The translations under genes were made by a program, and so were the position numbers. The notes below the pieces were generated by a model, which worked only from the letters and a program-made list of their open reading frames with translations, had not been told where the DNA came from and made no database searches. DNA of 54,765 bases from Archangium violaceum Cb vi76 (GTDB lineage: Bacteria > Myxococcota > Myxococcia > Myxococcales > Myxococcaceae), in NCBI RefSeq assembly GCF_000733295.1, contig NZ_JPMI01000303.1:1-54765 (forward strand), given 5' to 3'. This document shows, in pieces, positions 16,329 to 25,345 of this stretch (positions are counted from its first letter, which is position 1; each line of letters starts with the position of its first letter).

Positions 16329-18124
16329 GCGTCAAGCATACCGGACTCTTCGTGGTGGGTTGTTCAAACACTCCATGGGGGAAAGAGCAAGGGGAAAAAG
16401 AACTGCCGAAACTGGCGGGAGTTCGGGACGACGTAGAAAAGATTTGGAATGTCTTCGTCTCGCGCAAGGGCGGGCGCGGCTTGGCGGCCCCAGAGCCGAC
16501 TTCCTACAAGTGGATTGACACGGGTTCGTCAGTGGTGAAACAGGCGTTCCAGTCGTTTGTCAATGGACTGGATAGAGACGCCCTGGCAATTTTCTACTTC
16601 GTAGGACATGGCGCAGTGCTGGGGGCGTGCGATCTACGCCTGCTCCTAACGAACAGCCAAGAGAATGAGCAGAATACGACGACGCTGCCAGTTCTCGATG
16701 TCGTCAGGACACTCAAGAACAGAGGGTTTGCCGAGTGGGCCGTCGTCCTGGATTGCTGCTGGGCGGGTGAGGCGCTTCGCGACCCTGCCATCACAGGTTT
16801 CCAGCAAGACAACCAAATCCCGGGTCTCATCATCAGTGCAACTGGAACGGGTAATGCGTGGGAGACCCCCCAGCATGGCGGACTGTTAACGGACTACCTG
16901 ACCAAAGCCATCTCGACAGGCGCGTGCATGGCACAAGGGAAAGACTTCATCGATCTGGTGAGTGCCGCCCGCTGGGCTCAGGAGCAGATCAAGCGTTCTC
17001 ATGCCGAACTCAACGCGCAGCCACAGATCCATCTGCAAGGGAGCGCGGAACTGCGGGTTGCCAAAATGCCTCCCGCCCAACCACTTCAGAGTTCCACCTT
17101 TGTCGAGTCAGTCTTGTTCATAGGGGGGAGCCCCGACAAAGCAACAGGCGGCCAGGAGCAGCAGTTTATAATCGCGTGCAATGCCATTGGACGGCAACTG
17201 GCCGAGAACGGCATCAAGCTGTGTATATGCAACCCATGGCCTGAATCCGCTGACTACCCTGTCGCGCTGGGGTATGCAAGCATTCAAAGCGCAACGATCA
17301 TTCGCCTCTTCATGCCCGACGGCGATAACACGCGGAAAAACTTTGAGGCCCTGAAGCGCGAGCTCGACAACGAGCGTGTCAAACTCGTGGAATTTTGGTA
17401 CCCCGTGATCGGTCAAAAAGAGTTCAGTGCGGAGACATGGCTCTACTGTCAACTCCAAGCGCTCGAGAGGGTGGACGCTGTCATCGCACTGGGGGGCGCG
17501 ACCGGTGGCAGCTCGAGTCTTCTGATCCGACTCGCGGAGGCCCGGGGAGTACCCGTGATCCCATTCGCATTCCTCGGCGGGTCAGCGGGGGAAGCATTCC
17601 TGCGGCACAAGGACCTATACACCCGACTGGGAGTCGCGCAGGAACTAAACCGTCGTAATGGCGTGGAGAGTCTGCCCAAGCTCATCAGGAGCCTTGCCCG
17701 GGCCCCCATCGATCCTTCGGCCCGCGTGGGCAAGGTCTTTGTCAGCCGAGCGATTGAAGACGCATCGATCGCCAAGTTGTTCGCCAGCCAGCTCATAGAA
17801 CGTGGACTCGTACCCGTGTTCGGAGATGAGCCGAATGAGCACGGCAAGGATCTGCAGGCCGTCATTCATGAGCGACTGCGCCATGCCGACGTTTGCGCGA
17901 TCTTCTGGAGCCGTCACTTCGCCGTGAGCCCGTACTGTTACGACGAGCTTGCTAGCGCTCTGAGGCGCCACCGCAATGAGGGAATGCGTATCTGGCTCTT
18001 CAAACTAGACGAGACGCCAGTGGTGCACCCCGATGCACGGCGACTCCCCCTCTGGAGCACTCTCTCTGAAGAGGCATTGAGGGATTGGTGCCAGGACTGG
18101 CTCGACACGCTGCGCGCCCCGTAG
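16325..18124 (+). CDS. Caspase-like / SLOG-like / TIR three-module protein, candidate immune effector
   Basis: 599 aa. Residues ~5-245: caspase-like (C14) protease with His95 in FYFVGHG and Cys145 in VLDCCWAG. Residues ~258-460: Rossmann-like SLOG-type nucleotide-sensor fold (VLFIGGSPDK; AVIALGGATGGSSSLLIRLAE; PVIPF). Residues ~468-565: TIR domain (KVFVSRAIEDASIAKLF) ending in SPYCYDEL, where Glu541 takes the place of the NADase glutamate in the family SxWCxxEL motif. No membrane segment. In Thoeris, TIR enzymes make cyclic-ADP-ribose-type signals read by SLOG domains, and some Thoeris types use a caspase-like effector; here all three parts are on one chain. ATG 16325 overlaps the metzincin stop. 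Function in phage defence is inference. Confidence 0.85.
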   Translation: MSVKHTGLFVVGCSNTPWGKEQGEKELPKLAGVRDDVEKIWNVFVSRKGGRGLAAPEPTSYKWIDTGSSVVKQAFQSFVNGLDRDALAIFYFVGHGAVLGACDLRLLLTNSQENEQNTTTLPVLDVVRTLKNRGFAEWAVVLDCCWAGEALRDPAITGFQQDNQIPGLIISATGTGNAWETPQHGGLLTDYLTKAISTGACMAQGKDFIDLVSAARWAQEQIKRSHAELNAQPQIHLQGSAELRVAKMPPAQPLQSSTFVESVLFIGGSPDKATGGQEQQFIIACNAIGRQLAENGIKLCICNPWPESADYPVALGYASIQSATIIRLFMPDGDNTRKNFEALKRELDNERVKLVEFWYPVIGQKEFSAETWLYCQLQALERVDAVIALGGATGGSSSLLIRLAEARGVPVIPFAFLGGSAGEAFLRHKDLYTRLGVAQELNRRNGVESLPKLIRSLARAPIDPSARVGKVFVSRAIEDASIAKLFASQLIERGLVPVFGDEPNEHGKDLQAVIHERLRHADVCAIFWSRHFAVSPYCYDELASALRRHRNEGMRIWLFKLDETPVVHPDARRLPLWSTLSEEALRDWCQDWLDTLRAP

Positions 18125-18584
18125 GTTCACGATGGCTGGCCGTGCCCAGGAAACCGAGTAGTTCCGCGGGATGAACGAAGCCGGCATGACCTCCGTGTCA
18201 TGCAAGGCGTGATGGCGTCTGCGGGACGTATAGGAAGGACAGGAGCCCTGTTGGGGGGAGCGGGCGGCAGCAGAACAAGAGGTGAGGGCCGCTGACGGCT
18301 GCCCCATGAGCAGCAAACCAAGCCTACGCAGAAACGATTCATCTCCAGCGGACACACGCCTGACCAGCCCAACCCGCATTCCCTGGCGGGGCACTGCACG
18401 GAATTACAGCCAGAGCGCAGTGATGGCTCCCGCGAGGCGATAACGAGAAACACAGCACCGCGCCGTCAGAAAGGCTGGCGCGGCACCACTGCGGAGGGCT
18501 CGCGGAAGACGTCCATCGGTTGGGGATGTAGACGCTGGCATGTTCCCTCTGTGTGCCCCTCCATCAGGAATTAGAGCGCGGGGC
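18125..18584. other. Intergenic region, 460 bp
   Basis: No gene supported on either strand. A 7-bp stem (CCGCGCC at 18458-18464, GGCGCGG at 18477-18483) with a 12-nt loop is the only structure seen. Base composition returns from the lower-GC island to the high-GC background within this stretch. Confidence 0.5.
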
Positions 18585-19715
18585 TCACGCGAAGCGAGCC
18601 AGTGCGAAGCGTGACAGCTCCCAGGGGATGGGGTGGTCCGTGGCCATCCACGCGGCGAGGCGGCCGAGCAGGACGGTGAACTTGAACCCGTGCCCGCTCA
18701 AGCCGCCCACCACTGTCACCCGAGGCTCTCCCGGCAGCCGGTCCACCACGAAGTCCTCGTCCGGCGTCATCGTGTACAGACACACCTTCTCGAGCACCAC
18801 GCGCGGCGACAAGCCTGGCAGGTGTTCCGCGCAGACCTGGCGCAGCGGCTCCCTATCCGACTCGTGCACCTCCCGGTCTACCTGGTGGGGATCCGTGGGC
18901 AAGCCCGGCTGATGCAGCGCCACCTTCACGCCGGGCCGCTGTCCGTCATGCGGAAAGCCATAGAAGTATGTGCCGAAGTCGATCCACACCGGAAAGCGCT
19001 CCGCGCTGAACTCCGCCAGTGGCGCCGAGGGCTCGAAGTGACAGTACACCTGCCGCGTCACCGTGAACGGCAGCGAGACGTGCCCCGCCAACAGCCGGGC
19101 GGTCCAGGGCCCCGCGCAGACCACCACCCGATCGAACTCGAGCACCTCGCCTCCCGCGAGAACGAGGGCGATTCCTCGCGCCCGGGGCTCGAGGGCCTCC
19201 ACCCGCGCTCCCGCGCGCACCTGGGCTCCGTGCTCAGACGCGAGGCGGAGCTGGGCGCGCACACACGCGGAGGCCCGGAGGAAACCCGCCTCGGGCTCGA
19301 ACACCCCCGACTCTCCTGCCCGCAGCCGGAACCCGGGGAATCTCCGGGCACAGGCGGTAGGATCCAGTTCCTCGAATGGCACCCGGTGCTCTCCGAGCGC
19401 CCGGCGGATGGCGGCCAGCTCTGGATGTCCACTGGGAGCGAAGAACAAGCCCCCCGTGCGAACGAAGAGCGACTCACCCGCCTCGCGCTCCAGCGCGTCC
19501 CAGAGCGGGTAGGCCTCGCCCATCAGCGACGTGTAGAGCCCATTCGTGTACGTCTTGCGGATGATTCGCGAGGTGCCATACGAGCTGCCCTGATCATGGT
19601 CGGGCGAGAACTGCTCCACGACGGTGACGGAGTGTCCCTCGTGGGCGAGGAACCGTGCCGTCGCGCTGCCCACTCCTCCCGCTCCCAGGACCGCGATGCG
19701 TGCCATGCCGGCCAT
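18585..19715 (-). CDS. FAD-dependent amine oxidase, monomeric sarcosine oxidase / N-methyltryptophan oxidase family
   Basis: 376 aa. Oxidises secondary amines of N-methyl amino acids, with H2O2 as product. N-terminal FAD motif GAGGVG at 11-16; Cys312 in KVCLYTMTPDEDF matches the cysteine that binds FAD covalently in this family; the C-terminal GLSGHGFKF block is typical. Cytosolic. Two starts are possible (19715, or MARIAVLG at 19706); neither has a clear ribosome site. Substrate (sarcosine, N-methyltryptophan or another) is undetermined. Stands alone. Confidence 0.9.
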   Translation of the reverse strand: MAGMARIAVLGAGGVGSATARFLAHEGHSVTVVEQFSPDHDQGSSYGTSRIIRKTYTNGLYTSLMGEAYPLWDALEREAGESLFVRTGGLFFAPSGHPELAAIRRALGEHRVPFEELDPTACARRFPGFRLRAGESGVFEPEAGFLRASACVRAQLRLASEHGAQVRAGARVEALEPRARGIALVLAGGEVLEFDRVVVCAGPWTARLLAGHVSLPFTVTRQVYCHFEPSAPLAEFSAERFPVWIDFGTYFYGFPHDGQRPGVKVALHQPGLPTDPHQVDREVHESDREPLRQVCAEHLPGLSPRVVLEKVCLYTMTPDEDFVVDRLPGEPRVTVVGGLSGHGFKFTVLLGRLAAWMATDHPIPWELSRFALARFA

Positions 19716-19816
19716 CTAACCGCGATTCGCCGTGCATTTCACACCTCGGTCTCATCGCCCACGCGGCTGCCGGGGTGCTTGCATCGGCGGGCGGGTTGCG
19801 GCAACTGGCAGCACCG

Positions 19817-19985
19817 ATGATCGTTCGAGAGCGGCCGAGCCCCCTGCGGCTCTTCTTCGTCCTTCGCGGCACCATCCTGCCGCGCGTCCTGCCGCAGGTA
19901 CTCGGCGTCGCGGCGCTCTCCTGCACCGTGGTGTGGGCGTCGCGGCGGAGCGCACTGCACCTGCCTTCCGCGTCCCCCGCGCCGC
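19817..19985 (+). pseudogene. N-terminal stub of a bestrophin-family channel
   Basis: MIVRERPSPLRLFFVLRG, then TILPRVLPQVL and a hydrophobic segment match the start of bacterial bestrophin-like chloride channels (normally ~300 aa). Only about 55 residues remain before unrelated sequence. The frame happens to stay open into the serine hydrolase downstream. Confidence 0.65.
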
Positions 19986-20198
19986 TCTGGAGAGGTCGTG
20001 GCCCGGGTCGATCGCACGCGAGAGGGCTTCGTCGAGGGACTCCTGCGAGAGATGGGACTCTCCGCGGACTCCGCGCGGCACCGCACGCGCGCGCTCTACC
20101 TCGCGCTGCTGGGAGAGTTCGCCCGCACGGCCAGCGGCGCCGGGCCGACCTCCCCCGCGGTCTGGGAGGAACTGTTGACGCTCCTGACCTCGCGGTGA
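19986..20198 (+). pseudogene. C-terminal stub of a TetR-family regulator
   Basis: GEVVARVDRTREGFVEGLLR to ALYLALLGEFARTA and WEELLTLLTSR reads like the last ~70 residues of a TetR ligand-binding domain. The DNA-binding half is missing; it is joined to the bestrophin stub in another frame, as after a deletion between two adjacent genes. Confidence 0.6.
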
Positions 20199-20260
20199 GA
20201 CCGCTCACGGAATCGGCAAGGGCCTGGACATTCTGGGGCTCCTTGCCATTCGCTCACCGG

Positions 20261-21385
20261 ATGCGGATCAACCTGACTGCCCCGTGGAAGTCCCGTGGCT
20301 GGCGCCCGCTGCTCTGGGTGCTCGCGTGCGGCGTGATGGCCTGTGGTGGATACCGGATGGAGGGCCCTGGCAGCCCGCCCGATCCGCTCGATGACGGGTG
20401 GGCCGTCTCCTCGCTTCAGGCCGAGGGGATGAACCCCGAGCGACTCGCGGAGCTGGAGCGCAAGCTGGCGGCCGGCGACTACCCCGCCCCGGACTCCTTG
20501 CTCATCGCCCGCAACGGCAAGCTCGTCTACGAGCGCTACTGGAACGGCTTCAACCGCGACAAGCCGCATGACCTGCGCTCGGCCACCAAGAGCATCACCT
20601 CGATGCTCACGGGGATTGCCCTGGAGCAGGAGTTGCTGCCCGGCGTGGACACTCCCGTGCTGCCCCTGCTGGGAAGGTACGCGCCCGTGAAGAACGCGGA
20701 TGAACGCAAGGAGCGGCTGACGTTGCGCCACCTGTTGCAGATGCGCACCGGGCTCTCGTGCAACGACTGGCAGGAGGACTCTCCCGGCAACGAAGAGCGG
20801 ATGTACGACTCGCGGGACTGGGTGAAGTTCATCCTGGATCTCCCGATGGCGGAGGAGCCCGGACAGTCCAGCGCGTACTGCACCGGGGGCGTGGTGGTGC
20901 TGGGTGCGTTGGTCGAGGACGCCGCCGGAGTGCCGTTCCCCGAGTTCTCCCGCCGCCACCTCTTCGAGCCGCTGGGCATCACCCGGTTCGAGTGGAAGGA
21001 GGCCGACGGCGGGCGTACTGACACCGGAGGCCACCTGCACCTGCGCCCCCGGGACTTCGCCAAACTGGGCCAGGTGATGTTGGATGGCGGCCGGTGGCAC
21101 GGTGAGCAGCTCGTCCCCGAGGCCTGGGTGAAGGAGTCCAGCACCGGCGGCCACCCGCTGGGCGACTCGAAGTACGGCTACCTCTGGTGGGTCAACACGT
21201 TTGGCATCGCCGGCACACCGGTGGACGCCTACTTCGCGCGGGGAAACGGGGGCCAGTACCTCTTCGTCTTCCCCTCGCTGAACCTGGTGGCCGTGTTCAC
21301 GGGCAGCTTCTACAACGAGCCAGAGTCCTCCCTGGCCCTCGAGCTGTGCGGCCGCTTCGTGCTCACCTCCGCGCTGGGGATGTAG
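20261..21385 (+). CDS. Lipoprotein serine hydrolase, class C beta-lactamase / esterase fold
   Basis: 374 aa. A lipoprotein-type signal (LLWVLACGVMACGG; Cys23 or Cys28 as lipidation site) anchors it to the envelope. Catalytic SxxK is RSATKS with Ser107 and Lys110; Tyr206 in SAYCTGG takes the YxN position; the C-terminal GNGGQY supplies the KTG-like element. Family members are esterases, D-amino-acid peptidases or beta-lactamases; there is nothing here that points to antibiotic resistance. Start at 20261 chosen because the lipoprotein signal follows it directly. Confidence 0.88.
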   Translation: MRINLTAPWKSRGWRPLLWVLACGVMACGGYRMEGPGSPPDPLDDGWAVSSLQAEGMNPERLAELERKLAAGDYPAPDSLLIARNGKLVYERYWNGFNRDKPHDLRSATKSITSMLTGIALEQELLPGVDTPVLPLLGRYAPVKNADERKERLTLRHLLQMRTGLSCNDWQEDSPGNEERMYDSRDWVKFILDLPMAEEPGQSSAYCTGGVVVLGALVEDAAGVPFPEFSRRHLFEPLGITRFEWKEADGGRTDTGGHLHLRPRDFAKLGQVMLDGGRWHGEQLVPEAWVKESSTGGHPLGDSKYGYLWWVNTFGIAGTPVDAYFARGNGGQYLFVFPSLNLVAVFTGSFYNEPESSLALELCGRFVLTSALGM

Positions 21386-21456
21386 GGCGACCCCCATGAA
21401 TCCCAGGTATGCTTGCTCCGAGATCCGGGCAGCCACCCGGGTACGAGGAGAACGAC

Positions 21457-21693
21457 ATGGCAGACCTTCCCCCGGGCCGCAGACCCTCTCAACGCGTCAC
21501 CCGCCCCCTGCTGCTCGCCACCGCGGGCATCGCGGTCGTGAAGATGGCCAGTGGGTGCTTGTCCTCCGGCAACCTCATCGCGCCTCCCCCGTGCGATGAC
21601 AACCCGAACAATGACCCCTACTGCGAGCCGGTCCCCGACGCGGGCGCGGATGGTGGAATCCCGGATGGCGGCACCGCGGACGGCGGTCGATGA
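21457..21693 (+). CDS. Short lipoprotein-like protein with Asp/Gly tail
   Basis: 78 aa. Basic N-terminus, hydrophobic segment (LLLATAGIAVVKMASGC) and then Cys-rich, Asp/Gly-rich repeats (DAGADGGIPDGGTADGG) of the kind common in myxobacterial lipoproteins. ATG 21457 has GAGGAG 6 nt upstream. The stop overlaps the start of the ferritin-like gene (ATGA), so the two are translationally coupled. Function unknown. Confidence 0.75.
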   Translation: MADLPPGRRPSQRVTRPLLLATAGIAVVKMASGCLSSGNLIAPPPCDDNPNNDPYCEPVPDAGADGGIPDGGTADGGR

Positions 21694-22514
21694 CGAGTAC
21701 GTTGGTCCTGCCCCACGTTCCCGGCGAGGAGCTGTTCGAGCTGGGGATGCTCGGAGGCAACGTCGAGCGCCGGTACCGCAAGCTCCGGCCCGAGGTGGAG
21801 GCACTCCCGTGGGGGACGCTCCGCCCGGAGGCGTTTCCCGAGCACCTCGTCCTCGCGGCGCGGAGGGCCTGGACCGAGGCCGCCTTCCAGGAGCACCGCA
21901 CCGCCGCCGCGTGCACCGCGACGCTGCAGGCGCTCATCGCCGCGCGGGCCCCGTTGGATCTCATCGCCATGGCCTGCCGCTTCCCACTCGACGAGATGGT
22001 CCACGTCGAGCTGTGCGCGCGATTGGCGAGCGAGCTGGGCGGGGGCATCCCCCTCCTGCATGATCCGCTGGGGATGATTCCACCACCCCGGCCGGGACGT
22101 GCGCTCGCACAGGCCGCGGAGCTCGTCGTCCGCTACTTCTGCGTGGGCGAGGCCATCTCCATCCCCCTGCTCAGAGGCACCTGGCGCGCCGCGACGCACC
22201 CACTGGTGAAGGCGGTGCTGGGGCGAATCGTGAAGGACGAGGCCGCGCACGGGCAGTTCGGGTGGATGTTCCTGGACTGGGCACTGCCCATGCTGGAGGA
22301 GGACGAGCGGGAGGTGCTCCGCGAAGCGGCGGGGAAGACGATCGCCGTGGTCCGGGAGAACCAGGCCCGCATCGCCGCGCAGGGCGAGGGAGAGCCTTCC
22401 GCGATCCATGCACTCGGGTGGATGAGGTCGCGGGCCTACCTGGAGCTCGCGCGCAAGTCGATGGAGACCGAGGTGCTCGCGCCATTGAGGGCACGCGGGC
22501 TCGAACCTCGCTGA
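21690..22514 (+). CDS. Ferritin-like diiron protein
   Basis: 274 aa, helical. A full diiron ligand set is visible: Glu68, Glu102-xx-His105 (DEMVHVE), Glu154 and Glu184-xx-His187 (KDEAAHG). This fits ferritin-like oxidases such as N-oxygenases; no substrate can be assigned. Cytosolic. Coupled to the preceding lipoprotein by ATGA and followed 6 nt later by a damaged HTTM gene, suggesting one transcript. Confidence 0.85.
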   Translation: MTSTLVLPHVPGEELFELGMLGGNVERRYRKLRPEVEALPWGTLRPEAFPEHLVLAARRAWTEAAFQEHRTAAACTATLQALIAARAPLDLIAMACRFPLDEMVHVELCARLASELGGGIPLLHDPLGMIPPPRPGRALAQAAELVVRYFCVGEAISIPLLRGTWRAATHPLVKAVLGRIVKDEAAHGQFGWMFLDWALPMLEEDEREVLREAAGKTIAVVRENQARIAAQGEGEPSAIHALGWMRSRAYLELARKSMETEVLAPLRARGLEPR

Positions 22515-22520
22515 CGCGCC

Positions 22521-23586
22521 ATGCGCGGGTGGCTCGCGGGCAGCGCGGTCGATCTGGCGGTGTTCCGCATCACCGTCTTCAGCGTCGTGCTGCTCTCGCG
22601 TGACGTATACGAGGCGCCCGCGTGGGCCGCGACGTCCGAGGCCATGCGAGCCACCCCCGGGGGCCTCGCGTGGCTCGCGTCCCACCTCCCGATGTCTCCC
22701 GTCTGGACCTGGGCCGCGCTCGGCATCCTCGTCCCCTCGGCACTGCTCTCCGTGGTGGGGCTGTTCACGCGGGTGGCGACAGTGCTCGCGGCGAGCTCCT
22801 TGGCCTACGTGCTGGCGGTCCCCCAGTTCTCCGGGACGGTCATGCACACCCACCATCTCCTGTGGTTCGCGCTATTGCTCGCGGCGAGCCCCTGCGGAGA
22901 CGCGCTCTCGGTGGACGCATGGCTTCGCGCGAGGAAGCACGGCCCCCAGGGCGCTCCGGACGAAGCCGTGGCATACGGACTCCCCATCCGTGCCGCCTGG
23001 GTCCTCGTCGGGCTCATCTTCCTCTTCCCGGGGTTGTGGAAGTGGAGCGCGGGGCTCGACTGGGCGCTGGGCGGAACGCTGCGGGGCCAGCTCTACTGGA
23101 AGTGGGCCGAGCATGGGGGGTGGCGTCCCTGGCTCCGCATCGACGAGTGGTGTGGCCAGCACGAGGACGGAGAAGGCCCGGGACGAGCGCGGGTGGATAC
23201 CGGCCGCGGTCGCCGGCGGAGTGCTCGTGCTCGGTGCCACGGTGTCGGGTGCGATGGGCCTGCGGCACGGCTTCCCGTTCGCGTGCTACCCCACGTTCCA
23301 CACGAAGGCTCCGGCGGAGATTCCCGCGCTGGAGCTCGAAGCGGAGGTCGGCGGCCAGCTCGTCCGATGGGATCTCGCCGAGGGGGCCTCGCAGCGGGAG
23401 TGGGGCACCCTGTGGCATCTGGCACTGCGACCGGAGCCGTCCCGGATTGCCCGATGGACGGCGGTCCTCCGCACCCGTCATCCACGGCTCGCGACGGCCG
23501 GGCGCATTCGCGTGTTTCGCACCTGGCGCGCGGCGGATCCGCACGTGTCCACCGGCATCCTCCGCCGCGAGCTCATCTGGGAGTAG
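22521..23586 (+). pseudogene. HTTM-family membrane protein with internal deletion and frameshift
   Basis: The first frame (from ATG 22521) encodes several TM helices and the family block GLWKWSAGLDWALGGTLRGQ to LRIDEW. It then turns into nonsense at about 23150, while another frame resumes DERGWIPAAVAGGVLVLG to FACYPTFH and runs to a stop at 23586. Related proteins have several more helices between these blocks, so a few hundred bases appear lost. Follows the ferritin-like gene by 6 nt. Confidence 0.75.
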
Positions 23587-23641
23587 CAGGCACCGCTCGG
23601 AGAGGCACTGCGGTCATTGAGCCACCTACGAAGGCTCGGGC

Positions 23642-23663
23642 GCCACGGATCAGGCGCCGTGGC
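23642..23663. repeat. Inverted repeat
   Basis: GCCACGG (23642-23648) and CCGTGGC (23657-23663), 8-nt loop, between the ends of convergent gene remnants; possibly a terminator without a T-run. Confidence 0.35.
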
Positions 23664-23686
23664 CGCCCGCTTCGCCTGACAGCTTG

Positions 23687-23880
23687 CTACTCGATGACGA
23701 AGGGCACCTCGAGCCGCTCATCGAGGCCAGCGTGGCATAAGCTGAAGCCCTCGCACGCCTCCACGCCAGCGGAGCCCTTGCTGTTCACGTGCATGACGTA
23801 GTGACCAGCTTCCATCGAGGGTAGGAGAGCACGACCGACACGTTCTCCGCTGGTGGGCACAACCCGGGTGAGCTCGATAC
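23687..23880 (-). pseudogene. C-terminal remnant of an unidentified protein
   Basis: The minus strand stays open and protein-like for about 64 codons up to TAG at 23687: GIELTRVVPTSGERV, MEAGHYVMHVNSKGS, CEGFSLCHAG, LEVPFVIE. No start or upstream half is present; the frame runs into a palindromic repeat. I do not recognise the family. Confidence 0.4.
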
Positions 23881-23912
23881 CCTCACCCCGTCCCTCTCCC
23901 GGTGGGAGAGGG
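23881..23912. repeat. REP-like palindromic element
   Basis: CCCTCACCCC followed by CCCTCTCCC-GGT-GGGAGAGGG, a perfect 9-bp stem. This resembles the dispersed extragenic palindromes found in many proteobacterial genomes; copy number cannot be judged from one window. Confidence 0.5.
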
Positions 23913-23958
23913 GTTGGTGCTTCTCTCGCTCAACACGCTCGACACAAGGAGATGGAAG

Positions 23959-24478
23959 ATGGACTCCCGTAGTCCCACGAAAATAGCGGTCATCGGTACC
24001 GGCCTCATGGGAAGCGCACTGGCCCGAGCCTTCGCGGCGGCGGGTCACGACGTCGCGGTCTGGAACAGGACTCTCGGTCTACGTCGACGAGAAGATCGGT
24101 TCCGCCGCGACACTCGACTGCGCGATTCTCGAGGCCTATTACGGCAGCTCCCTGGCGTTCCTGCACGCCGCGGCCATGTGCAAGGCGGAAGGTCTCGATC
24201 CGAAGCTCTTCTTCTCCCACAAGAGCACCTTCCTCGGCCTGGTCTCCGTCACCGCCGACGCCGCGCAGGGCATGGTGGAACGCAACGACTTCTCGGGCGA
24301 CCAGTGCAGCCTCAATACCCACGTCGCGGCCATCGAGCACATCGTCCGGCTGAGCAAGGACGCCCGCATCAGCGCACGCTTCCCCCAGGAGTTGCTCGAG
24401 AACTACAAGCGCGCCCTCAGCCAGGGCCTGGGCCTCCAGGAATTGCCGGCCGTGTTCCAGACCCTGCTACGGGACTGA
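23959..24478 (+). pseudogene. NAD(P)-binding dehydrogenase/imine-reductase-like gene with internal deletion
   Basis: ATG 23959, after AGGAGATGGAAG, opens with a perfect Rossmann start (KIAVIGTGLMGSALARAF, AVWNRT). At about 24075 the homologous frame is lost and another resumes (VYVDEKIGSAATLDCAIL to the stop at 24478), matching the C-terminal helical domain of hydroxyisobutyrate-dehydrogenase/imine-reductase proteins. Roughly 120 residues of the middle are missing, so the product is not functional. Confidence 0.75.
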
Positions 24479-24500
24479 CGCATGGGCTGTAGGGCCCCGC

Positions 24501-25345
24501 TCAGGGCTTCGGCCAGAGCCGTATCCAATCATCCTGGATGAGCTTGCCGCTCGTCCGGTCGGTGCTGCCGCTCGCCATGAAGTCGCGGGGACCGCGCAGG
24601 GCGAGCGTCCCGGCCTCGAGCCACAGCAGCAGCAGGGCGCACGAGGCGAGCACCGGGAGTTTCCCGGCCAGGGAGGGGCGGCTGCTGGCGAACGCCTTCA
24701 GGGGCAACAGGAGCAGCGGCACCAGCACGGGAAAGAGGACCAGCATGCCGCGCGTGTACCCGAAGAAGGCCAGGGTGATGAGCGCGCGGTGCAGCAGCAC
24801 CAGGGTGAACAAGCTGAAGGCCCGGTGCCGCGCGCGCAACGAGAGCCCCGCGCCCAGCAGGAGCAGCAGCACCAGCGGCCACTTCAACCAGGTGCGCTCC
24901 GGGACGAAGACATCCACCGGCGCGCGAGCCCCCTGGAGCCCTCCCGGCAGGTTGGAGGCGCCATACCCGAGGCTCAAGCCGTCCAGCCAACGTCCCAGCT
25001 TGGCGGCCAGCAGGCGGGCCGCGTCGGCGGGGGGCCATAGACCGTGACGGGGGCCACCACGGGCAGCGGCTCGAGCTCCGGCGTCCGCGCGTTGAGCTCC
25101 TGGAGCACGCGCGCGTTGTGGAGCGCCCACGGCGCGAGCACCACCAGGGACACGCCCACCGCCCCCGCCCACCGCACGAGTCGCGCGCGCACCGGCGCCC
25201 CCTGGTCCCGGTGGAGCCAGGCGTAGACGAGCAGGAAGGGCCACAGGTGCAGGTGCTCGGCCCGGGTCAGCGCGCCCAGCCCCATCACCCCGCCCAGGAG
25301 CACCGCGCCCTTCCACGACGGCCCGCTCCGGTGCTCGAGCATCAG
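24501..25345 (-). pseudogene. C-terminal part of a GT39-like membrane glycosyltransferase, frameshifted
   Basis: Multi-TM protein of the dolichyl-phosphate-mannose transferase type (LGALTRAEHLHLWPFLLVYAW, APWALHNARVL, TRGMLVLFPVLVPLLLLPLK), ending at 24501. The frame breaks in a six-C run near 25037 (VYGPP|ADAARLL); one more C would restore it. The N-terminal half with the catalytic Asp loop is absent: at ~25345 the sequence turns into a plus-strand protease fragment. Confidence 0.7.

Noticed and set aside
18005-18453. Minus-strand frames between the TIR protein and the amine oxidase
   Set aside because: No ribosome site, no recognisable domain, and Cys/Arg/Ser-rich composition of random translation.
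19655-21385. Single 576-codon frame suggesting a bestrophin-serine hydrolase fusion
   Set aside because: The stretch between is out-of-frame TetR debris, and a lipoprotein signal begins at 20261, so the fusion is accidental read-through.
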